The notes under the pieces are model-generated. The model did not search any database. It was not told the origin of the DNA and saw nothing but the letters and a program-made list of their open reading frames with translations. The translations under genes were made by a program, and so were the position numbers. Shown here one piece after another: positions 14,882-22,874 of a stretch of DNA of 26,121 bases. Location of the stretch: positions 1-26,121 of the forward strand of contig JBJKSO010000063.1 in the NCBI GenBank assembly GCA_046703825.1. Reading direction: 5' to 3'. The first letter of the stretch is position 1. The number at the start of each line of letters is the position of its first letter. The DNA is from JBJKSO01 sp046703825. Lineage in GTDB: Bacteria; Chloroflexota; Dormibacteria; Aeolococcales; Bog-877.

Positions 14882-16027
14882 GTGAGGGTGGCGACCGAGC
14901 CCAACCCGTACCACTTCGGCTCGCCGGCCGATGACCTCCACTTCACCGACCGCGCCGCCGAGCTGAGCCAGCTCCGCACCCTCATGCTCAACGGACAGAA
15001 TCTGGTCCTGATCGCCCCCCGCCGGTACGGCAAGAGCTCGCTGCTGAGCAGAGCCGTTCGCGAGGTACAGGGGCGCGGCGGCCGCAGCGGCCGGGTGAGC
15101 CTGATCCGCTGCTCCAGCGAGCGCGACGTCGCCGAGGCGCTGATGCGCGCCGTCCTGGCGGGTCCGCTGGGTTGGTTGCCGGGCCGCACCCGGGAGCTGG
15201 GCCGGCGGGTGCGGCGGCTGCGCTTCAACCCCGAGATCACGATCGACCCCGGCAGCGGCGCCCTGGGGGTCTCGTTCGGCCCCAACGTGAAGGGGGTCAA
15301 CTGGCAGGAGGTGATCACGGACGTGGTGCGGCTGTTGGACAGCGCCGGCGACGCCCACCATCCGGTCTCGATGGTCCTGGACGAGTTTCAGAAGGCGTAC
15401 GAGATCAGCCCCAGCATCCCTGACCTCATGAAGGATCTGGTCGACGAGTTGCCGCGGGTGAGCCTGGTTTTCGCCGGCAGCAAGCGCCACCTGATGGAGG
15501 CCATGACCGCGGACCCCGAGCGCGGCGCCCTCTACAACGTGGGCGACAAGCTGTACCTCGCCGAGATCCCGCTCGCGGAATTCGTCGAGTACCTGGTGGA
15601 GCGGGCGGGCGCCGGCGGCAAGCACCTGTCCGGGGAGGTGGCGGCGGGGATTTACGAGACCGCGCTCGGGGTGCCCAACGACGTGCAGCTGCTCGCCTTC
15701 TGGGCTTACGAGCTGGCCGGGGCCACCATCGACCAAGAAGCCCTGGGGAGGGCCATCCGGGCCGCGGTAGCCGGGCGCAAGGCGGAGTTCGAAGCAATCT
15801 TCGAGGCGCTCAGCCTGAGCCAGCAGCGGCTGCTCAAGCTGATCGCCCGCCAGCCGCTGGCCCATTTCTCCGCGGCCGAGGTGCAGCAGGAGCTGGGGGT
15901 GTCGCACACCGCTGCCCGCAACGCCGGTGAGACCCTGCGGCGCCTGGATCTGATCCAGCGCCGGGCTGAGGCCTGGTCAGTGAGCGGCGGCCTGATGCGG
16001 CGGTGGCTGCTCGAGGGGGCCGACTAG
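14882..16027 (+). CDS. Archaeal-type/STAND AAA+ ATPase with C-terminal winged helix
   Basis: 381 residues. Begins NPYHFGSPADDLHFTDRAAEL, the typical entry of the archaeal ATPase (Arch_ATPase) family. Walker A APRRYGKSS (45-53), Walker B SMVLDEF (163-169), then a sensor-like LVFAGSKRHLM. The C-terminal ~90 residues (QQRLLKLIARQPLA...VSHTAARNAGETLRRLDLIQRR) look like a winged-helix domain, so it may bind DNA or act as a switch. No partner gene is fused or in operon. Such stand-alone ATPases are widespread in archaea and some bacteria and mostly uncharacterised; I do not assign a process. GTG start with AAAGGA 7 nt upstream. Converges with the RidA-family gene, 43-nt spacer. Confidence 0.85.
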   Translation: MRVATEPNPYHFGSPADDLHFTDRAAELSQLRTLMLNGQNLVLIAPRRYGKSSLLSRAVREVQGRGGRSGRVSLIRCSSERDVAEALMRAVLAGPLGWLPGRTRELGRRVRRLRFNPEITIDPGSGALGVSFGPNVKGVNWQEVITDVVRLLDSAGDAHHPVSMVLDEFQKAYEISPSIPDLMKDLVDELPRVSLVFAGSKRHLMEAMTADPERGALYNVGDKLYLAEIPLAEFVEYLVERAGAGGKHLSGEVAAGIYETALGVPNDVQLLAFWAYELAGATIDQEALGRAIRAAVAGRKAEFEAIFEALSLSQQRLLKLIARQPLAHFSAAEVQQELGVSHTAARNAGETLRRLDLIQRRAEAWSVSGGLMRRWLLEGAD

Positions 16028-16070
16028 CGGGGCCTGGCAACCCCCCGCCGGCGGCGCCCGCCCCCGGCTC

Positions 16071-16532
16071 TCAGCGACGCGCCAGCAGCTGCAGGTGCAC
16101 GCAGGCGCCTCGAGCCAGCTCGGCCACGCCCACGGAAACCCGCGCATGCCGCCCCGACTCGCCCAGCACCTCCAGGAAGAGCTGGGAGGCCCCGTCCACC
16201 ACCTGCGCCTGCTCGGTGAAATCCAGGGCCGAGCGGACATACCCGGTGAGCTGCACGAGCGAGACCCGAGCCAGGTCCCCCTGCGCCTGTTCCAAGAGGG
16301 CGAGCAGGGACAGCGCCGCCACCCGGGCGGCCGCGGCTCCCTGGGCCGTGGTGAGCTCTGACCCGAGCCGACCGGTGATCACCTGGCCGTCACGCATGGC
16401 CAGCACCCCCGAGGTGCAGATCAGGTCACCCACGGTGGTGAAGGGCAGGTAGCTGGCGATCGGCGTCGGCGGCGCCGGCAGCACCAGGCCGAGCTCCCGC
16501 AGCCGCTCACGCGGGTGGTGCGACTGCGGCAT
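16071..16532 (-). CDS. RidA/YjgF-family protein
   Basis: 153 residues of the longer YjgF-like subfamily (about 150 rather than 130 residues): LICTSGVLAM, LVQLTGYVRSA, and the C-terminal RHARVSVGVAELARGACVHLQLLA, which carries the Arg position used by RidA to bind the carboxylate of enamine/imine intermediates. RidA proteins hydrolyse reactive 2-aminoacrylate and related imines; members of this longer branch are less well defined. The frame is open far upstream, but the ATG at 16532 overlaps the stop of the preceding gene by one base (TGATG) and gives the family length. Third gene after purA. Confidence 0.86.
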   Translation of the reverse strand: MPQSHHPRERLRELGLVLPAPPTPIASYLPFTTVGDLICTSGVLAMRDGQVITGRLGSELTTAQGAAAARVAALSLLALLEQAQGDLARVSLVQLTGYVRSALDFTEQAQVVDGASQLFLEVLGESGRHARVSVGVAELARGACVHLQLLARR

Positions 16533-17794
16533 CAGGGTGGAGCTTCCGCGTCGAGGCGGGCGCGGCGCCGGCGCACACCCGCGGTCATCAGGAGCACCAC
16601 CACGATCGCGGCGATCACCACCCCGGGGATCATCCAGCCGGGCAGCGATGAGCCGGCCACGGCGGGCTTGACCTGGTGTTGGGCGGGAGGCGGCGTGGCC
16701 ACCGGGCTCACGTGCACCGTGATCCGGGGACCGCTGCTGGCCACCAGAGGCACCGGCCCGGGCACGGTCGAATCGACCAGGCTGGCCGCGGCCGGCCGCC
16801 GCGTCGACGCGTTCCAGAGCGAGGCCAGCACGCTGAGTGGCTTGGTGTTGAGCGCGATGAGGCTGGTCACGTCCTGTGTGGGCAGGCCGGTCTGCAGCAC
16901 GCTCCAGGCGTTGCCGCCGTCGGTGCTCCGCTCCAACCCCCCGCCGGCGCTGCCGCCGTTGTCGCCCCCCACGTAGACCACCGACGGGTTCTGGGGGTCG
17001 AAGGCGATGGCGTTCACCGACCACTGCGGCGATCCCGCCAGAGCCATGCTCTGCCAGCTGACACCGAGGTTGGTCGTGCGGTAGAGCCCACGCAGGTTGC
17101 CCACCAGAACGGTGGGGGCGCTGGAGCCCTGCGCCTGGGGGCTCACCGCCACCGAGAACACGGGGGAGCCCTGGGGGTCGCCGCCGTTCAGGGACTGCCA
17201 GCCGCCGCCAGCACCCACGCTCATGTTCTTGAAGAGGTTGGACGGCTCCACCTGGCCGTCGGCACCGGCCATCACCGCCAGGGGGTTGTTGCCGATGATC
17301 GCCACTGAGCTGATGTCCTGCACCTGCAGCCCGGCCGCCTGCCAGCCCTGGCCGCTACCGCTGATGTAGACCCCCAGCGCGGTTCCAAGCACGATGGCGG
17401 TGGGGCCCACCGCGATGCTGCGCACGTCCAGGCTGCGCAGACCGGAGTTCTGCTGCGCCCACTGCTGGCCGCCGTCGCTGCTGATGTAGATGCCCTTGCG
17501 GGCGGTGCCCACGTAGATGTCGGAGCCGGAGTAGACCACCGACCATGCGAAGGTGTGGATGGCGCTCGGCTGCCAGGACTGGCCGCCGTCGCCGGACAGC
17601 CAGACCCCGCTGGACGTCGCCGCCACCAGCTGCTGGGGGTTGGCGGGGTTGGCGGCAAGCTGCCAGACCTGGGCCCGGTCCCGGGCCGGTCCGGCCAGCT
17701 GGAGGGCGGTCCAGGTCGGTCCCGCGGCGGCGACCGACGTCGCCGACCCAGCCAGGGTCAGCACCCCCGCCAGGGCCAACAGCAGGCGCCTCAC
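16532..17794 (-). CDS. Exported, membrane-anchored beta-propeller-like (Asp-box/BNR) protein
   Basis: 420 residues. Signal peptide (MRRLLLALAGVLTLAGSATSVAAAG), then repeats ending in Asp-box motifs such as SGDGGQSW, SSDGGQQW, TTNLGVSW and STDGGNAW, as in sortilin/YCF48/sialidase-type propellers. A Pro-rich linker follows, then one C-terminal helix (PGWMIPGVVIAAIVVVLLM) with a basic stop-transfer tail. The propeller would face outside, tethered by the C-terminus. No enzyme active site is recognisable; a binding or scaffold role is a guess. The GTG start overlaps the purA stop (GTGA), an unexpected coupling of a surface protein to purine synthesis. Confidence 0.82.
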   Translation of the reverse strand: MRRLLLALAGVLTLAGSATSVAAAGPTWTALQLAGPARDRAQVWQLAANPANPQQLVAATSSGVWLSGDGGQSWQPSAIHTFAWSVVYSGSDIYVGTARKGIYISSDGGQQWAQQNSGLRSLDVRSIAVGPTAIVLGTALGVYISGSGQGWQAAGLQVQDISSVAIIGNNPLAVMAGADGQVEPSNLFKNMSVGAGGGWQSLNGGDPQGSPVFSVAVSPQAQGSSAPTVLVGNLRGLYRTTNLGVSWQSMALAGSPQWSVNAIAFDPQNPSVVYVGGDNGGSAGGGLERSTDGGNAWSVLQTGLPTQDVTSLIALNTKPLSVLASLWNASTRRPAAASLVDSTVPGPVPLVASSGPRITVHVSPVATPPPAQHQVKPAVAGSSLPGWMIPGVVIAAIVVVLLMTAGVRRRRARLDAEAPP

Positions 17795-19074
17795 CAGGCG
17801 CCCCGGCGCTCGATGGTCTGGTCGCGCTCGGGCCCCACCGAGACCCAGTCCACCGGAGCCCCCGACAGCTCCTCGATGCGGGCGATGTAGCGCCGGGCGT
17901 TCTCCGGCAAACAGGAGAAGTCGCGCGCCTCTCGGGTGCTGGCCTGCCAGCCGGGCAGATCCTCGTACTCGGGCTCTAGGTGCTTCAGATGCGAGATGTT
18001 GGCCATCGGATGGTCGTGGGGCTCACCCTTGCTGCGATAGCCGGTGCAGACCCGGACCACCTCCAGCTCGTCCAGGACGTCCAGTTTGGTCAGTGCCAGA
18101 GAGTCGATGCCGTTGACCGCCACAGAGTAGCGGGCCACGGGCCCGTCGAACCAGCCCACTCGGCGCCGCCGACCGGTGGTGGTGCCGAACTCCGCCCCCA
18201 GCTCCTGGAGCTGGTCGCCCACCGGGCCATCCAGCTCGGTCGGGAACGGCCCGTAGCCGACCCGGGTGGCGTAGGCCTTGAACACGCCCACGGTGCGGTG
18301 CACGTGGCGGGGGCCGATGCCGGCGCCGGCCAGGGCTCCTCCCGCCGAAGGGTAGGAGCTCGTGACGTAGGGGTAGGTACCCAGATCGAGGTCGAGCATC
18401 GTGCCCTGGGCCCCTTCCAGGATCACCCGATCGCCGCGCTCCAGCGAGCCCTGGACCAGCGGGTAGGGATCCTTGATGAAGCGGTCCAGGCGCCCGGCGT
18501 AGTTGGTGTACTCCTCGAGGATGTCGGCGACCGCGAAGGGAGGGGCACCGTAGAGCTTGACCAGCACATCGTTCTTCAGGTGCAGGACGAAGTCGAGCTT
18601 CTTCTCGAGGAAGCGCAGCTTCTGCAGATCACCCACCCGGAAGCCGATCCGGCGCACCTTGTCGCTGTAGGCCGGCCCCACCCCCCGGTAGGTGGTGCCC
18701 AGCCGGTCGTCGCCCCGCGCCGCCTCCTCCAGACGGTCGAAGACCGGGTGGTAGGGCATGATCATGTGCGCCCGCTCGCTGATCACCAGGTTGCTGAGGT
18801 CGGCACCTTGGGCCTCCAGGTCGTCGATTTCGCGCAAGAGCACCTTGGGGTCCAGCACCACGCCGCTGCCGATCACGCACGCCGTCTTTGGGTGGAGAAT
18901 TCCGGCGGGGATAAGGTTGAACTTGAAAGTGCGGCCGTCGGCCACCACCGTGTGGCCGGCGTTGTTGCCCCCCTGGCTGCGTATGACCATGTGCGCCGAC
19001 TCGGCCAGAAGGTCCACGATCTTGCCCTTGCCCTCGTCCCCCCACTGCCCTCCGAGGCAGATCGTCACCGGCAC
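17791..19074 (-). CDS. purA: Adenylosuccinate synthetase
   Basis: 427 residues, the normal family length. Catalyses GTP-dependent joining of IMP and aspartate to adenylosuccinate, the first committed step to AMP. Seen: GQWGDEGKGK (catalytic D13, P-loop-like 12-18), NNAGHTV with H41, GVGPAYSDK, LEGAQGTMLDLDLGTYPYVTSS, GTTTGRRRRVGWFD and TKLDVLD. All match the active enzyme. GTG start at 19074 just before the family's first strand. No strong Shine-Dalgarno or promoter is obvious in the 284-nt divergent spacer to the cupin gene. First gene of an operon with the propeller protein and the RidA-family gene. Confidence 0.97.
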   Translation of the reverse strand: MPVTICLGGQWGDEGKGKIVDLLAESAHMVIRSQGGNNAGHTVVADGRTFKFNLIPAGILHPKTACVIGSGVVLDPKVLLREIDDLEAQGADLSNLVISERAHMIMPYHPVFDRLEEAARGDDRLGTTYRGVGPAYSDKVRRIGFRVGDLQKLRFLEKKLDFVLHLKNDVLVKLYGAPPFAVADILEEYTNYAGRLDRFIKDPYPLVQGSLERGDRVILEGAQGTMLDLDLGTYPYVTSSYPSAGGALAGAGIGPRHVHRTVGVFKAYATRVGYGPFPTELDGPVGDQLQELGAEFGTTTGRRRRVGWFDGPVARYSVAVNGIDSLALTKLDVLDELEVVRVCTGYRSKGEPHDHPMANISHLKHLEPEYEDLPGWQASTREARDFSCLPENARRYIARIEELSGAPVDWVSVGPERDQTIERRGAW

Positions 19075-19358
19075 GGTGGTGCACCCAAGCGGCTGCCGCC
19101 GGGCGGAGGGCAGCGCCGGTGAGGGTAGGCGCGAGGCCGATCCCGGTGGTGCGACGCCCGTGTAGGCGGCGGAAACGGGAGGCTGGGAGTCCTAGGCGTG
19201 TCCACGCGCTCCAGCATGAAGGGGCGATGGTAGCCGATGCACCGGCGTCAGCCCTCCGGAGCCATGCTGCGACTCGCCGCGAACCCGCGGTGACGAGCCG
19301 ATGCGGAGGGCGCCGGCGGCGGCATAGTCTTTCGAAGTAGCCAACAGGGGGTCGTGCC
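19075..19358. other. Intergenic region between purA and the cupin gene
   Basis: 284 nt, the longest gap in the window. On the plus strand a TAGTCT (19325-19330) could serve as -10 for the cupin gene. On the minus strand TACCCT (19122-19127) is a weak -10 candidate for purA. I see no riboswitch, small RNA or repeat that I can support, and the overlapping frames look like composition artefacts. Confidence 0.4.
19346..19351 (+). promoter_or_regulatory. Shine-Dalgarno site of the cupin gene
   Basis: AGGGGG, 7 nt before the TTG at 19359; it decides in favour of this rare start codon. Confidence 0.6.
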
Positions 19359-19754
19359 TTGGCGATCGACGATCGCATCGAAGTGGTGAAACCAAAGGGT
19401 CTTCGTGAGGCGGATCCCACCCCGGGCATGCGCCGTGAGCAGGCCATCGCCGTCGAAGGACTGTGGGCGGGACGGGTACGCACGCAGGCGCACGCGATCT
19501 CTGGCTGGCATCACCACGGCGCCCACGAAACGGCCATCTACGTGGTCCGTGGAAGCCTGCGCTTGGAGTTCGGGGCACAGGGAGCCGACGTGGCCGACGC
19601 CTCTCCCGGCGACTTCCTCCACGTACCCGGGTGGGTGGTCCACCGCGAGTCCAACCCCGCGGACGAGGAGAGCGAGATCGTCGTGGTCCGGTCCGGCAGC
19701 GGTCCGCCCACCATCAACGTGGCGGGGCCGGCGGGCACCAAGCTCGGGATGTGA
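19359..19754 (+). CDS. Small single-domain cupin protein
   Basis: 131 residues. Motif 1 GWHHHGAHETAIYVVRG supplies H51, H53 and E57. Motif 2 GDFLHVPGWVVHRESN supplies H95 and N99, so a metal-binding cupin site is probably complete. Soluble, no signal peptide. Cupins of this size include dioxygenases, isomerases and sugar- or regulator-binding proteins; nothing here narrows it down. The TTG start has a good Shine-Dalgarno (AGGGGG) 7 nt upstream. It probably forms its own transcription unit, divergent from purA. Confidence 0.85.
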   Translation: MAIDDRIEVVKPKGLREADPTPGMRREQAIAVEGLWAGRVRTQAHAISGWHHHGAHETAIYVVRGSLRLEFGAQGADVADASPGDFLHVPGWVVHRESNPADEESEIVVVRSGSGPPTINVAGPAGTKLGM

Positions 19755-19980
19755 GTCGGCGGTCGCCGCGTCCGGTTGGCCCGGGGCCCACTCCGCACAG
19801 CGGCGGCGGGAAGCGCGGGCGTGCACTCGCAGCAGACTTTTGGCGAAGGGGAGCAGCGGTTGGAAGGATTCGGCCTCAGCACCGAGCACGCAGATGCGCG
19901 TTGGTTCTTTGGCGTTATGTTCGCGCCCAGAGTAGCCGGCACGCCGGGACGCTTCGCGCTGACAGAGGCCGGCTCACCCC
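19755..19980. other. Spacer between cupin and beta-lactamase-like genes
   Basis: 226 nt with no convincing gene. A TTG-initiated frame (19776-19994, 72 residues) has no ribosome-binding site and no recognisable similarity, and it overlaps the next gene. The region may hold the promoter of the downstream gene, but no clear boxes are visible. Confidence 0.35.
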
Positions 19981-20931
19981 TTGAACTTTGCTGAGACGTC
20001 GGGAGTGGGTGCCGCCCGGTTGCTCGAGCAGCTTGGACTGACAGGTGGAGCCTTCGCCGCCCCGGTGGGCGGAGGTCCTGGCACAGGATTTGACGCCGAC
20101 AGACTGGTGACGCCCGCGTCGGTGATGAAGATCCAGGTTGCTCTTACCGTGGAGAACATGATCGCCGCCGGCACTCTGGACGGTTGTGCACGCCTGACCA
20201 TGGGTCGGGACGGGCGCACCCCTGGACCGGTGGGTATCTCGCTGCTGCGCGACGAGGTGTCGATGTCGGTTCGCGATTTGGTGGTCCAGATGCTGACGGT
20301 GAGCGACAACGCGGCGACCGACGAACTGCTCGCCATCGTGGGCCTCGACGCCGTCAACCACACCACCCAGGAGCTGGGCATGTCCCGGACCAGAGTCGTG
20401 AGCAACATCGGCGGAATGCTCGACGAGATGGCGGTCGAGGTGGGCTACTCAAATTATCGAGCGCTCGCGGCTCACGACCCAGAGGTCGCCGGCGAACAGT
20501 CTGAAGACGAACTCGGCCTGCGGCTGGCTGCCAGCTCTACTCTGGATCCGCAGCGCGGAACCCGCACCACTGCAGAGGAAACGGTGGCGCTGCTGCAATC
20601 GATCTGGACCGACAGGGCTGGCCCGGCGGCTGCGTGCGCGGCTGTGCGCCGGACCATGGCCCAGCAACTGTTGAAACAGCGAATCGCGTCGGCCTTCGCT
20701 CCGCCTCTGACTGTTGCGGCCAAGAGCGGCGGTCTTGCGGGCGTGGTCCGCAATGAGGCAGGGGTAGTGGGGTATCCGGATGGTTCCGCATACGCGGTTG
20801 CCGTGTTCACCCGCGAACCACCACGCAATCCGAGCACCCCGGCGCAGATCGACGCCGCCATCGGCAGAGTTGCCCGCACGCTGGTCGATCAGCTCCGGGC
20901 TGGCCGCGGCGATACCGGCGCCGTAAGGTAG
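19981..20931 (+). CDS. Serine hydrolase of the class A beta-lactamase fold
   Basis: 316 residues. The three core motifs of serine beta-lactamase/PBP-fold proteins are in order and spacing: SVMK (S47, K50), SDN (108-110) and KSG (248-250). The omega-loop glutamate signature of true class A beta-lactamases (ExxLN) is not recognisable, so efficient beta-lactam hydrolysis is doubtful; esterase, amidase or peptidase activity is possible. No signal peptide is visible, unlike exported beta-lactamases, although the start is weakly defined (TTG 19981 follows an in-frame TGA at 19960-19962 and lacks a good Shine-Dalgarno). Base composition is slightly less GC-biased than its neighbours. Converges with the dnaB operon across a hairpin. 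Confidence 0.8.
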   Translation: MNFAETSGVGAARLLEQLGLTGGAFAAPVGGGPGTGFDADRLVTPASVMKIQVALTVENMIAAGTLDGCARLTMGRDGRTPGPVGISLLRDEVSMSVRDLVVQMLTVSDNAATDELLAIVGLDAVNHTTQELGMSRTRVVSNIGGMLDEMAVEVGYSNYRALAAHDPEVAGEQSEDELGLRLAASSTLDPQRGTRTTAEETVALLQSIWTDRAGPAAACAAVRRTMAQQLLKQRIASAFAPPLTVAAKSGGLAGVVRNEAGVVGYPDGSAYAVAVFTREPPRNPSTPAQIDAAIGRVARTLVDQLRAGRGDTGAVR

Positions 20932-21030
20932 GCAAGCGCGTCCCCGCTACGTCAGGCGCGTCCGCGCAGGTCGACGTTCACCACGCCGCTGCAACAGCGC
21001 ACCCGAGTTCCTGCTGGATGGATCGGAAGG

Positions 21031-21054
21031 CCGCAAGCCGACACCGGCTTGCGG
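21031..21054. terminator. Strong hairpin between convergent beta-lactamase-like gene and dnaB
   Basis: A perfect 10-bp stem (CCGCAAGCCG / CGGCTTGCGG) with an ACAC loop, ending 3 nt beyond the dnaB stop codon. It has no T-tract on either strand, so it is not a textbook intrinsic terminator. Its placement between convergent genes suggests a bidirectional terminator or 3'-end stabiliser. Confidence 0.6.
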
Positions 21055-21057
21055 AGC

Positions 21058-22434
21058 TCACACCTCCACCGGCTCCTGGTGCACTCGGTCCACGTCGTGG
21101 AAGGCGGTCTGGCCGGCGTTGAAGTACAGGGATATCCGGCGCACCGGACCGTTGCGGTTCTTGGCGATGTCCAGCTCGGTCAGGCCCGGGTCCTTGCCCT
21201 CCTCGTGCATGCCGGGCCGGTAGAGGAACATCACGATGTCGGAGTCCTGCTCGATCGAGCCGGAGTCGCGCAGGTCGCTCAGTTGGGGCCGGCGGTCGGT
21301 GCGGCGCTCCGACTCGCGGTTGAGCTGGGAGATCGCGATCACCGGCACGTTCAGTTCACGGGCGAGGCCCTTGAGCCCGGCCGAGATCTCGGAGACCTCC
21401 TGGGCGCGGGAGTCACTGCGGCTGGCGGACCGCATCAGCTGCAGGTAGTCGACGATGAAGAGCTCGATCGGGTTGGACGCGCGCAGCCGCCGGGCCTTGG
21501 CCCGCATCTCCATCACCGAGATTCCTGGGGTGTCGTCGATGAAGATGGTGGCCCGGCTCAGCGTGTCCATGGCGCGGGCGATCTTGTGCCAGCTGTCGTC
21601 GCCCAGCTGACCGGTGCGCAACCGGTAGGCGTCGACTCCAGCTTCGCTGCAGAGCATCCGCTGCACCAGTGCGTCGCGTGACATCTCCAGGCTGAACAGC
21701 CCCACCCCATGGCGGCGGGCCACCGACGCATGGCGGGCGATGTTCAGAGCAAACGAGGTCTTGCCCACGCCCGGGCGCGCCGCCACCACGATCAGTTCCG
21801 AGCGCTGGAAGCCGCTGGTCACGGCATCCAGCTCGCCGAAGCCGCTGGCCACCCCGCTCACCGAGCGGGTGCTGCGCTGCTCGTAGGCGTGGGAGAGCGC
21901 CTCCCAGGTCTCCTTGAGCCGGTCTTTGATCGGCTCGAAGTCGCTCTTGCTGCGGCCCCGGTCGGCCACGCCGAAGACCACCTTCTCCGCCTCCTCGATC
22001 GCCACCTGCGCCTCGACCGTCTCGTCGAAGCCGAGATCGGCCAGCTGGCCGCCGGCCGAGATCAGGCGGCGCTTGAGCGAGTGGTCGTAGACGATGCGTG
22101 CGTAGTACTCGACGTTGGCGGCGGTTGGGACCGCCGCGGCCAAGGAGGTGAGGGCTTGCAGGCCGCCGACGCGCTCCAAGGCCTGCTGCCGCTCGAGCTC
22201 GTCGGCGAGTGTCAGGGTGTCGATCGGCACCCCTTGGGCGAAGAGGTTGAGCATGGCCCGGAAGATGTCCCCGTTGGTGGCCAGGTAGAAGTCGACCGAC
22301 TCCAGCTTGCCCACCACGGTGCCGATCTGGTCCTTGTCCAGCAGGAGCGCGCCCAGCACCGAGCGCTCGGCCTCGAGGTTGTGCGGGGGGATCCTGAGTT
22401 GAGCGGCCGGCCGGACCTCCGGCCGGATGGTCAC
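21058..22434 (-). CDS. dnaB: Replicative DNA helicase
   Basis: 458 residues, normal length and no intein. N-terminal DnaB domain about 10-120 (PPHNLEAERSVLGALLLD, typical start), linker, then the RecA-like helicase domain with Walker A AARPGVGKTS (218-227, K225), LFSLEMS, Walker B FIVDYLQLM, and SDLRDSGSIEQDSDIVMFLYR near the arginine finger. Unwinds DNA ahead of the replisome as a hexamer. The GTG start overlaps the rplI stop (GTGA), so it is coupled to rplI, a conserved neighbourhood in many bacteria. The strong hairpin follows its stop. Confidence 0.97.
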   Translation of the reverse strand: MTIRPEVRPAAQLRIPPHNLEAERSVLGALLLDKDQIGTVVGKLESVDFYLATNGDIFRAMLNLFAQGVPIDTLTLADELERQQALERVGGLQALTSLAAAVPTAANVEYYARIVYDHSLKRRLISAGGQLADLGFDETVEAQVAIEEAEKVVFGVADRGRSKSDFEPIKDRLKETWEALSHAYEQRSTRSVSGVASGFGELDAVTSGFQRSELIVVAARPGVGKTSFALNIARHASVARRHGVGLFSLEMSRDALVQRMLCSEAGVDAYRLRTGQLGDDSWHKIARAMDTLSRATIFIDDTPGISVMEMRAKARRLRASNPIELFIVDYLQLMRSASRSDSRAQEVSEISAGLKGLARELNVPVIAISQLNRESERRTDRRPQLSDLRDSGSIEQDSDIVMFLYRPGMHEEGKDPGLTELDIAKNRNGPVRRISLYFNAGQTAFHDVDRVHQEPVEV

Positions 22435-22874
22435 GCCGGTACGACCCGGACCTTGACCCGGGCCTCGACCTCGGGGTGAATCTTGACCACCGCCTCGTGC
22501 TCCCCCAGCTCGTGCGCCGGCTCAAATTCCACCTTGCGCCGGTCGACGGTGACCCCCAGTTGCGCCTCGATCGCCTCCGCCACGTCGATGTTCACCACCG
22601 CCCCGTAGAGCTTGCCGGTCTCGCCGGCTCGGGCGGAGATCTCCAACGGCTGAACCTGCAGCCGCTCGGCCAGCTGGCGGGCCTCCGCCACCTCGGCGTC
22701 CTGGCGGTGCTGGCGTCGCTCCCGCTGCTGCCGGAGCCGGGCCTCGACCTGGGCGTTGTCGGGCTGGGCCATGCGCCGCGGCAGCAGGAAATTACGGGCG
22801 TAGCCGTCCGCCACCTCCTTGACATCACCGGCCCGGCCGGTGCCGGCCACGTCTTTGGTCAGGATCACCTTCAC
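22431..22874 (-). CDS. rplI: 50S ribosomal protein L9
   Basis: 147 residues, the usual length. N-terminal signature MKVILTKDVAGTGRAGDVKEVADGYARNFLLPRRMA binds 23S rRNA; a charged connecting helix (about 41-75) and a C-terminal domain from about 76 (GKLYGAVVNIDVAEAI) follow. The GTG start overlaps the stop of the DUF1232 gene, and its own TGA overlaps the dnaB GTG, so three genes are chained by 4-nt overlaps. rpsF, ssb and rpsR, which often precede rplI, are not in this operon. Confidence 0.97.
   Translation of the reverse strand: MKVILTKDVAGTGRAGDVKEVADGYARNFLLPRRMAQPDNAQVEARLRQQRERRQHRQDAEVAEARQLAERLQVQPLEISARAGETGKLYGAVVNIDVAEAIEAQLGVTVDRRKVEFEPAHELGEHEAVVKIHPEVEARVKVRVVPA

Noticed and set aside
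16533..17024. Upstream extension of the RidA-family frame
   Set aside because: It is an out-of-frame reading of the propeller gene; the family length and TGATG junction fix the start at 16532.
19776..19994. Possible small 72-residue gene between the cupin and beta-lactamase-like genes
   Set aside because: No ribosome-binding site, no similarity, overlaps the next gene.
21058..22434. Intein in dnaB, a common insertion site
   Set aside because: 458 residues with uninterrupted Walker A and B motifs; no insertion.
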